Source of the DNA: Deltaproteobacteria bacterium
GTDB taxonomy: Bacteria > Desulfobacterota > SM23-61
Assembly: GCA_026388915.1 (NCBI GenBank)
Contig: JAPLIW010000616.1
Coordinates: 1-9,258 of the forward strand
Direction of reading: 5' to 3'
DNA length: 9,258 nt
Under the pieces are notes generated by a model that was not told the origin of the DNA, searched no databases, and saw only the letters and a list, made by a program, of their open reading frames with translations. Below are positions 3,918-9,258 of the stretch, piece by piece. Positions within the stretch are counted from its first letter, which is position 1. Each line of letters opens with the position of its first letter. A program made the translations under genes and the position numbers.

Positions 3918-5219
3918 ATGAAAAGGTTTGAAAGGGCTTTCATTTTTTCATCCATTTGTTTCATCCTCATCATCTTTTCGCCCTGGGTCATGCCTTCAGG
4001 CGTGGCTACAGCTCAGGGGATCAAGGTCGGCGTGATTGGCCCGATGAATTTCATGCAGGGGAAGGGGCAATGGAACGGGGCCACTCTGGCTGCTGAGGAG
4101 ATCAATGCTCAAGGAGGCATCCAGGTAGGCAATAAGAAAATGAAAATCGAGCTGGTCAAGGCCGACTCTAACGAATTTATAAACTTGACCGATGCCACCA
4201 ATGCCATGGAGCGTTTGATGACTCAGTCCAAGGTGGATTTCGTTGTGGGCGGTTTCAGGTCTGAGGCTGTACTGCCCATGCAGGACATCGCCATGGACTA
4301 CAAGAAGCTCTTCATCGGTTGCGGTGCAGCCCATCCCGAAATCTGCGCGCGGGTAGGCAAGAATTATAACCGGTATAAATATTGGTTCCGCCTTACCCCT
4401 ACGAATTCCAATTACCTCGTCAAGGTGTGTCTGATTAATCTGGCCACGGTGGGTGAGGTCCTGAAGAAGGAGCTGGGTATTCAGAAAGCCAAGGTGGCCA
4501 TCGTCGCCGAGAAGGCCATGTGGATTGACCCGATGATAAAGGCCATCGAGGCGAATTTACCAAAGATGGGCATGGAGCTGGTCGGCGTCTGGCGGCCGTC
4601 GGATAAAGCGACCGATGTGACCGCCGAACTGACCGGCCTACAGCGGGCGGACGCCCAGATCATGTTCACCATTTTCTCCGCCTCGGTGGGGATTACCTTC
4701 GCCAGGCAGGCCGGAGAACTCAAGATACCGGCCGCTTCTGTAGGCATCAATGTAGAGTCCCAGAAGGATGGTTTCTGGGCCGCCACCCAGGGCATGGGGA
4801 ACTATGCCGTGACCACTACTACCTATGTCCGGGGTGTTGATTACACGGAACGCACCGCGCCGTTTATAGAAAAATACGTCAGCAGATTCGGCGAGGTGCC
4901 CACTTACACCTCGGATACTTATGGCGCCATACAAGGTGTGCTTTCCGAGGCGATAGAAATGGCCGGGTCGATTGATGCTGAAAAATTGATCCCTATAATG
5001 GAAAAAACCGAATTTAAAAAAGGGACCTCCGCCCCCATAGTGAAATTTGACAAAGATCATGATCTGGTCTTTGGACCGCGTTATGCCACAGGCATCGCCC
5101 AACAATGGCAGGACGGGAAAATGAAAGGCTGGTGGCCAAACGAGTGGGAAGGTTACACCTTAAAAGGTATGGTTCCTTATAAGCTGCCGCCCTGGATGAT
5201 CGAGAAATACAAGAAATAG
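3918..5219 (+). CDS. HAAT-family ABC transporter substrate-binding protein (LivK-like)
   Basis: A 433-residue periplasmic binding protein (Peripla_BP_6, type I fold) that delivers ligand to the LivHM permease encoded downstream. A Sec signal peptide is visible: basic MKRFER, hydrophobic AFIFSSICFILIIF (7-20), and probable cleavage after ATA at residue 32. The mature part opens with IKVGVIGPMNFMQGKGQWNGA (split at about 35-55) and AAEEINAQGGIQV (58-70), the standard first strand and helix of this family. YTSDTYGAIQGVLSEAIE, near 335, is the usual C-lobe helix. No lipobox is seen, so it is probably soluble. Family members bind branched-chain or other amino acids, amides, and often aromatic or organic acids; the neighbouring acyl-CoA ligase favours an organic acid (inference). 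GGGGAGG lies just before ATG, a strong ribosome site. A strong hairpin after the stop may raise its level over the permeases. Confidence 0.92.
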   Translation: MKRFERAFIFSSICFILIIFSPWVMPSGVATAQGIKVGVIGPMNFMQGKGQWNGATLAAEEINAQGGIQVGNKKMKIELVKADSNEFINLTDATNAMERLMTQSKVDFVVGGFRSEAVLPMQDIAMDYKKLFIGCGAAHPEICARVGKNYNRYKYWFRLTPTNSNYLVKVCLINLATVGEVLKKELGIQKAKVAIVAEKAMWIDPMIKAIEANLPKMGMELVGVWRPSDKATDVTAELTGLQRADAQIMFTIFSASVGITFARQAGELKIPAASVGINVESQKDGFWAATQGMGNYAVTTTTYVRGVDYTERTAPFIEKYVSRFGEVPTYTSDTYGAIQGVLSEAIEMAGSIDAEKLIPIMEKTEFKKGTSAPIVKFDKDHDLVFGPRYATGIAQQWQDGKMKGWWPNEWEGYTLKGMVPYKLPPWMIEKYKK

Positions 5220-5235
5220 CTTGCCTTTCTAATTT

Positions 5236-5270
5236 CCCCGCTCCCGCTTGCTGAGCAAGTGGGAGCGGGG
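5236..5270 (+). terminator. Strong intercistronic hairpin after the binding-protein gene
   Basis: A 16-bp stem (5236-5251 with 5255-5270, one G-U pair) with a TGA loop starts 16 bases after the stop codon. It is GC rich (CCCCGCTCCC/GGGAGCGGGG) and is followed by GGACTTTTC, a short and delayed T-run, so termination is probably partial. In binding-protein-dependent transporter operons such hairpins commonly give more binding protein than permease by attenuation or by protecting the upstream mRNA. Confidence 0.75.
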
Positions 5271-5338
5271 GACTTTTCATTGGAATCAGAATCATTCGAA
5301 GAGGGACACGCCCACTTAGGCTATAACCGAGGGTATAT

Positions 5339-6208
5339 ATGATTGTGGACATAATCATAAGCAGTCTGATCAACGGGAGTGTATACGCCCTTCTGGCCAT
5401 CGGGTTTTCATTGATATTCGGCGTGGCCCGTATCGTGAATGTCGCTCATACGGCCTTTTACATGCTGGCCGCTTATTGCATCTATTACGGGACTCAGAAA
5501 TTGGGCCTAAACCCGGCCCTGTGTATGCTGGTGTCCGTCGTAGTCGTGACTTTGATGGGGCTCATCTCCTACAGGTTTTTTATAGATCCTATACGCGAAC
5601 ATGAGGCCGCGGTGTTGATCGCCACCATCGCTTTGGCCATGGTCTTTCAAGAGATCATGCTCATTATCTTTTCCGGGGACTTTCTGGGCGTTCCGCCTCT
5701 CGTTGCAGGATACCGGAAAGTGTTCGGGGTGAAGATCGCCTATCAACAATTGCTTACTTTTGTCATAGCTCTGTTTGTTTTGACCGTGGTCTGGGCTTTA
5801 TTATTAAAGACCAGGCTTGGCTTGGCTATACGCTCTACGGCACAAGATAGGGAAGTGGCCAATTTGATGGGTATGAATGAAAGCCGGGTGGCGATGATTA
5901 CCATGGGGGTATCCGTCGGGCTGGCTGGGTTTACGGGTGCCGTGATTGCTCCCCTTACGATCGTTAATCCCTTTATGTGGATGCCTCCCCTGATCATGAT
6001 GATGGCTGTCGTGGTCCTGGGCGGGCTGGGCAGTATCAAGGGAAGCTTTGTCGGGGCCTATATCCTGGGATTTGCCGAGGCCTTGGTGGTCTTTTTAATA
6101 CCCATGGGCGCTTACCTCAAGGGTTCTGTGGCCCTGTCCATTATGATCCTGGTGCTCTTGATTAGGCCGGAAGGTCTTTTTGGGATCGCTTTTGAGGAAG
6201 AGAGATAG
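5339..6208 (+). CDS. livH: LivH-type ABC transporter permease
   Basis: A 289-residue inner-membrane permease, about eight hydrophobic segments, of the branched-chain amino acid (HAAT) type. Landmarks are GFSLIFGVARIVNVAHTAFY (22-41), matching the family's GLxLIFGVxRxxNxAHG stretch; the ATPase-contacting loop LGLAIRSTAQDREVANLMGM (160-179), followed by NESRV; VVLGGLGSIKGSFVGAYILG (225-244); and the terminal LIRPEGLFG (274-282). A threonine (T38) replaces the usual glycine after NxAH. GAGGG five bases before ATG supports the start. It would pair with the LivM-type protein and be powered by LivG/LivF. It is separated from the binding-protein gene by a 119-base gap holding the hairpin, and lies 2 bases before livM. 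Confidence 0.93.
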   Translation: MIVDIIISSLINGSVYALLAIGFSLIFGVARIVNVAHTAFYMLAAYCIYYGTQKLGLNPALCMLVSVVVVTLMGLISYRFFIDPIREHEAAVLIATIALAMVFQEIMLIIFSGDFLGVPPLVAGYRKVFGVKIAYQQLLTFVIALFVLTVVWALLLKTRLGLAIRSTAQDREVANLMGMNESRVAMITMGVSVGLAGFTGAVIAPLTIVNPFMWMPPLIMMMAVVVLGGLGSIKGSFVGAYILGFAEALVVFLIPMGAYLKGSVALSIMILVLLIRPEGLFGIAFEEER

Positions 6209-6210
6209 GC

Positions 6211-7251
6211 ATGGATATACTGAGTTTCTACCTGAAAAAACTTTACACCATCTTTAAAGGGGAGGTGCTGGTCCTTCCCAGCCGGGTCGTTGTTCTTCTT
6301 TTCTTTTTCGTTCTCCTCTTCTTGCCCTTGATGACTCAGCATCCTTACCTGCTGCGCATCTTGATATTAACCAGTATTTTTGCCATCTTCGCGGCCAGCT
6401 GGGATCTCCTGTGTGGTTTTACCGGCCAGATGAATTTTGGACACGCCCTTTTCTTTGGCGTGGCTGCATACGTTACCGCTCTCTTGAATCTGCATGCTAA
6501 CATACCCCCTTGGGGAAGCATACCCTTGGGGGCCCTGGCCGCAGTCCTGACCGGCCTGATTGTCGGGATCCCCTGTCTAAGGATCAAGGGGACTTACCTG
6601 GCCCTGACCACACTGGCCTTCCCGATTATCCTGATGGGCATTGTCTTCGCAATCCCCAACATCACCGGGGGTGAGTTGGGAATCTCCGGACTGGCGCGTC
6701 TTTCCGAATCTCGCCTCACCGATTACTATATTGCGGTGGGAGTCATGCTGGCCCTGGGCACAATCATGTGGAAGATAACCCAATCGAATACCGGCCTGAT
6801 TTTCCACGCCATCAGGGAAGATGAACTGGCCGTGAGGACTGCGGGGATCAACACCACGCGCTACAAGCTTCTGGCTTTTTGTCTCAGCGGTTTTTTTGCC
6901 GGAATATCCAGGGGTCTCTACGCACACTTTATGAGGATCGCCGGCCCCTCCAACTTGGAAGTCTCCATGTCTTTCACCGTGGTGATCTGGGCCATATTCG
7001 GCGGCGTGGTCACCATATATGGACCCATAGGGGCGGTATTCATCCTGAATCCACTGATGGAGCTCTTGAACTTCTGGCCCGAGTTTCGCATGTTAATATT
7101 CGCGCTCGTCATCCTGGTGATTCTGCTCTACATGCCAGATGGCTTTTTTCCCTGGATACGGGACAAAATCGAAACGGAATGTCCCCGGTGCAAGATTAGA
7201 AACGTGGCCACCCGAAAAACCTGCCGTGTTTGTACGGCGCAGCTGGATTAG
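6211..7251 (+). CDS. livM: LivM-type ABC permease with C-terminal Cys4 tail
   Basis: A 346-residue inner-membrane permease, partner of LivH. After a hydrophobic N-terminal helix (26-41) it shows the LivM core: SWDLLCGFTGQMNFGHALFF (63-82), LRIKGTYLALTTLAFP (123-138), ITGGELGISGL (151-161), the cytoplasmic coupling loop GLIFHAIREDELAVRTAGIN (195-214), and GGVVTIYGPIGAV (264-276) ahead of LLYMPDGFF (305-313), where ordinary family members end soon after. Here about 30 further residues follow, with CPRC (324-327) and CRVC (338-341): a CX2C-X10-CX2C arrangement like a small zinc ribbon, predicted to be cytoplasmic. The start is 2 bases after livH; its Shine-Dalgarno (GAGGAAGAGAG) lies inside the end of livH, implying coupled translation. 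Metal binding is inference. Confidence 0.92.
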   Translation: MDILSFYLKKLYTIFKGEVLVLPSRVVVLLFFFVLLFLPLMTQHPYLLRILILTSIFAIFAASWDLLCGFTGQMNFGHALFFGVAAYVTALLNLHANIPPWGSIPLGALAAVLTGLIVGIPCLRIKGTYLALTTLAFPIILMGIVFAIPNITGGELGISGLARLSESRLTDYYIAVGVMLALGTIMWKITQSNTGLIFHAIREDELAVRTAGINTTRYKLLAFCLSGFFAGISRGLYAHFMRIAGPSNLEVSMSFTVVIWAIFGGVVTIYGPIGAVFILNPLMELLNFWPEFRMLIFALVILVILLYMPDGFFPWIRDKIETECPRCKIRNVATRKTCRVCTAQLD

Positions 7252-7261
7252 AGAGGGAGAA

Positions 7262-7349
7262 GGAATCCTGGATACTGAATCCGGGATACCGCCTTCCGGA
7301 TAAAGATCCCAATGGGGGCTAAACGTCCGGTGTCGGGGATCAGGATTCC
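7262..7349. repeat. Structured spacer with tandem and inverted repeats
   Basis: The 145-base gap between livM and the ligase holds two tandem 14-mers (GAATCCTGGATACT 7263-7276, GAATCCGGGATACC 7277-7290; 12 of 14 identical). Its ends are inverted: GGAATCCTG (7262-7270) and CAGGATTCC (7341-7349) pair over 9 bp. An inner ATCCGG/CCGGAT pair (7279-7284/7296-7301) is also present. It resembles degenerate GGATTCCCGC-type dispersed elements. It has no T-tract and no RNA family that I recognise. Confidence 0.5.
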
Positions 7350-7396
7350 CGCGTTTCATGTCGGCTGAGCGTAAAAAGCCGCTATAAGGGGAAGAT

Positions 7397-9106
7397 ATGG
7401 ATCCTAAAGAGTTTTATCTGTCCAAACCCTGGCTGAAATATTATCCGAAGGGTGTTCCCAGCGAGGTGGATGTTCCCGAGATATCCGTACCTGCGTTATT
7501 TGACCGGATGGCGGATAAATACGCGGACAAGACCGCGTTGATCTTTTACGGAAATAAGATCAGCTACAAGAAACTCAAAGAGCTGATCGACCGGTTTGCC
7601 GCGGCCCTGGCTGATCTTGGGGTGATCAAGGGGCAGACAGTGGCCCTGTATCTCCTGAATTGCCCGCAGTACGTGATCGCCTATTTTGCGGCCCTTAAAG
7701 CAGGGGCCAAGGTGACTCCCATCAGCCCGGTTTATACCAGCAAGGAAGTTAAGCATCAGCTTGAGGACAGTGAGGCCGAGACGATCATCTGCCAGGATAT
7801 CCTCTATGATAACGTTGAGAAGACCGGCATTTCCCTCAAGAATGTGATTCTGACCAATATCGCGGAGTACCTCCCTCTGCTCAAAAAGCAGCTGGGTAAG
7901 AGTGCCCTGGGAAAGATCTATGGGGAAATGCACGTACCCACTCCCAAGTATATGGAAGAGGCCGGCCTTCTTAAGTTTCAGACCCTGATCAAGAAATATC
8001 CACCTCGACCTCCCAAAATCGAGATTCAGCCCAGGGAAGATATCGCAGTCCTGCCCTATACCGGAGGAACTACCGGACTCCCTAAGGCGGCCATCTTGAC
8101 TCATCATAATATAGTCTCACTTCAGGCCCAGACCGTTTCCTTCTGGCCCATATTTGAGGAGGGTAAGGAAGTCGTCATAGCCTTCTTGCCCTTCTTTCAC
8201 ATTTATGGGCAGGTTGTGGTGATGCTCAATGGCCTGGTTCAGGGCGCCACCCTTGTTCTTTTCACCACCCCGGATATCGATGATATCCTTTCGGCCATGG
8301 AGCGCTACCAGGCTTCCGGCTTCTATGGCGTCCCCACCCTGTTTGAATACCTCAAGGATTATGAAAAGACGGATCGCGTCAACTGGAAGCGACTCAAATT
8401 GATCGCCTGCGGCGCGGACACCCTTCATGAATCCACGATTAAAGACTGGGAGAGGCGAACCGGGACCAAGATATTAGAAGGTTACGGCATGACCGAGACT
8501 ACTGCCGTCAGTCATAGCACCCCATATGATAGACCCAAGAGCGGTTCCTTCGGGGTGCCCATCCCCGGAGTCACCGCCGCGGTTGTGGATGCCGATGGTA
8601 CGGAATTCAAAGGGATAGACGAGGTGGGCGAATTGATCCTTCACGGCCCCAACATGATGCAGGGTTATTGGAAGAGACCTGAGGAGACCAAGGATTCTAT
8701 TATAGACATTGACGGAAAAAAGTGGCTTAGAACCGGGGATCTGGTCAGAATGGATGAGGAAGGATATTTTCACTTTTTTGATCGTAAACGGGACCTGATT
8801 AAATATAAGGGTTATTCGGTCTTTGCCCGGCACGTGGAAGAGGTACTCTATAGACATCCACAGATTAAGGCTGCCGGAGTGGTTGGTGTACCGGATCCCA
8901 AGGTGGGCCAGTTGATAAAAGCCTATGTGGTGTTACAGAGCGATGCCAGGGGTAAGATCTCCGAAGAAGAAATTATGGAGTTCTGCCGACAAAATCTGGC
9001 GTACTACAAGGTCCCCAAGATCATCGAATTCCGTGGAGAGCTTCCCAAGACAGACGTGGGCAAGGTCTCCCGCCGGGAGCTGAGAGAAGAGGCCGAGGAA
9101 ACCTGA
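7397..9106 (+). CDS. AMP-forming acyl-CoA ligase (ANL superfamily, FadD-like)
   Basis: A 569-residue cytosolic enzyme that activates a carboxylic acid to acyl-AMP and then acyl-CoA. Motifs are YTGGTTGLPKAAILTHHN (221-238, phosphate-binding loop), LPFFHIYG (264-271), YGMTETT (363-369, A5), RTGDL (445-449, A7 with D448 for ribose), DRKRDLIKYKGYSVFARHVE (462-481, A8 hinge) and the A10 region LPKTDVGKVSRREL (549-562), with candidate catalytic lysine K556. All key residues are intact. The hinge reads IKYKGYSVFA rather than the commoner IKxxGxNIYP. AAGGGG lies about six bases before ATG. It is encoded between the livM and livG-type genes, 1 base before the latter, so it very likely acts on the imported substrate; chain length or aromatic nature cannot be told from sequence. 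Alternatives: a medium/long-chain fatty or aryl acid ligase. Confidence 0.93.
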   Translation: MDPKEFYLSKPWLKYYPKGVPSEVDVPEISVPALFDRMADKYADKTALIFYGNKISYKKLKELIDRFAAALADLGVIKGQTVALYLLNCPQYVIAYFAALKAGAKVTPISPVYTSKEVKHQLEDSEAETIICQDILYDNVEKTGISLKNVILTNIAEYLPLLKKQLGKSALGKIYGEMHVPTPKYMEEAGLLKFQTLIKKYPPRPPKIEIQPREDIAVLPYTGGTTGLPKAAILTHHNIVSLQAQTVSFWPIFEEGKEVVIAFLPFFHIYGQVVVMLNGLVQGATLVLFTTPDIDDILSAMERYQASGFYGVPTLFEYLKDYEKTDRVNWKRLKLIACGADTLHESTIKDWERRTGTKILEGYGMTETTAVSHSTPYDRPKSGSFGVPIPGVTAAVVDADGTEFKGIDEVGELILHGPNMMQGYWKRPEETKDSIIDIDGKKWLRTGDLVRMDEEGYFHFFDRKRDLIKYKGYSVFARHVEEVLYRHPQIKAAGVVGVPDPKVGQLIKAYVVLQSDARGKISEEEIMEFCRQNLAYYKVPKIIEFRGELPKTDVGKVSRRELREEAEET

Positions 9107-9107
9107 T

Positions 9108-9258
9108 ATGAACCAACCCTTCTTAGAACTGGATGGTCTCATTAAGGACTTCGGGGGACTCCGAGCTGTTAATGACGTGAGCTTCTCTATGAATCGGAAC
9201 GAAATGGTGGGTCTGATCGGCCCTAATGGTGCCGGCAAGACCACCCTGGTGCGGCTGA
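9108..9258 (+). CDS. livG: LivG-type ABC transporter ATPase, N-terminal part
   Basis: Fifty codons are visible before the window ends, starting MNQPFLELDGLIKDFGGLRA. The FGGLRAVNDVSF stretch (15-26) is the A-loop and first strand typical of LivG, followed by the Walker A motif GPNGAGKTT (38-46; K44 contacts ATP phosphates). The start lies 1 base after the ligase stop, with GAGGAA in the ligase end as a Shine-Dalgarno, so the two are translationally linked. It would energise the LivH/LivM pair from the cytoplasm. A livF-type partner is expected downstream but is outside the window. Confidence 0.9.
   Translation, partial: MNQPFLELDGLIKDFGGLRAVNDVSFSMNRNEMVGLIGPNGAGKTTLVRL

Noticed and set aside
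7180..7251. LivM Cys4 tail as a frameshift artefact joining a separate small gene
   Set aside because: The frame is continuous, the following spacer has no coding pattern, and the next gene has its own start and Shine-Dalgarno, so a true extension is simpler.
7358..7387. Nine-codon leader frame (MSAERKKPL) ending at the ligase Shine-Dalgarno
   Set aside because: No ribosome site ahead of it and no run of a regulatory amino acid; probably chance.
7496..8107. Minus-strand frame of 203 codons inside the ligase gene
   Set aside because: Shadow of the acyl-CoA ligase, whose motifs are intact on the plus strand.

Overview
The window looks like chromosomal DNA of a Desulfobacterota (deltaproteobacterial) anaerobe or a close relative. 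This is inferred from the gene families and from the many small dispersed intergenic repeats. Nothing taxonomic such as rRNA is present. No phage, transposase, CRISPR array, tRNA or rRNA was seen.

Left part, minus strand (1-2143): a threonine-aldolase-family PLP enzyme (ltaE-like, 2143-1106) is followed after 3 bases by a HAD-family pyrimidine-5'-nucleotidase-like phosphatase (1102-464). After a 150-base gap comes the start of a DUF362-family protein that runs off the left edge.

Middle part (2144-3917): a 494-base divergent intergenic region holds several palindromic or tandem repeats. It is followed by a small two-helix membrane protein (2638-2832, plus), which overlaps tail to tail with a 99-residue conserved-type protein of unknown function (3092-2793, minus). 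That protein has a good sigma70-type promoter and a possible Shine-Dalgarno-sequestering hairpin in its leader. Divergent from it is a stand-alone RNase H-like DEDDy exonuclease domain protein (3291-3764, plus).

Right part, plus strand (3918-9258): this is a branched-chain-amino-acid-type (HAAT) ABC uptake operon. The order is substrate-binding protein, strong intercistronic hairpin, LivH-type permease, LivM-type permease, AMP-forming acyl-CoA ligase, and the start of the LivG-type ATPase. A ligase placed between permease and ATPase genes suggests that the imported compound is an organic (perhaps aromatic or fatty) acid that is activated to its CoA thioester on entry. The LivM protein ends in an unexpected four-cysteine CX2C-X10-CX2C zinc-ribbon-like tail.

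The most unusual aspects are this cytoplasmic zinc-ribbon tail on a transporter permease, the anti-Shine-Dalgarno hairpin, and the dense set of intergenic elements. These include two 28-base heptad arrays of unrelated sequence, a three-unit decamer array, and two copies of one palindrome family whose arms differ but still pair. I do not see a clearly new multi-gene system.
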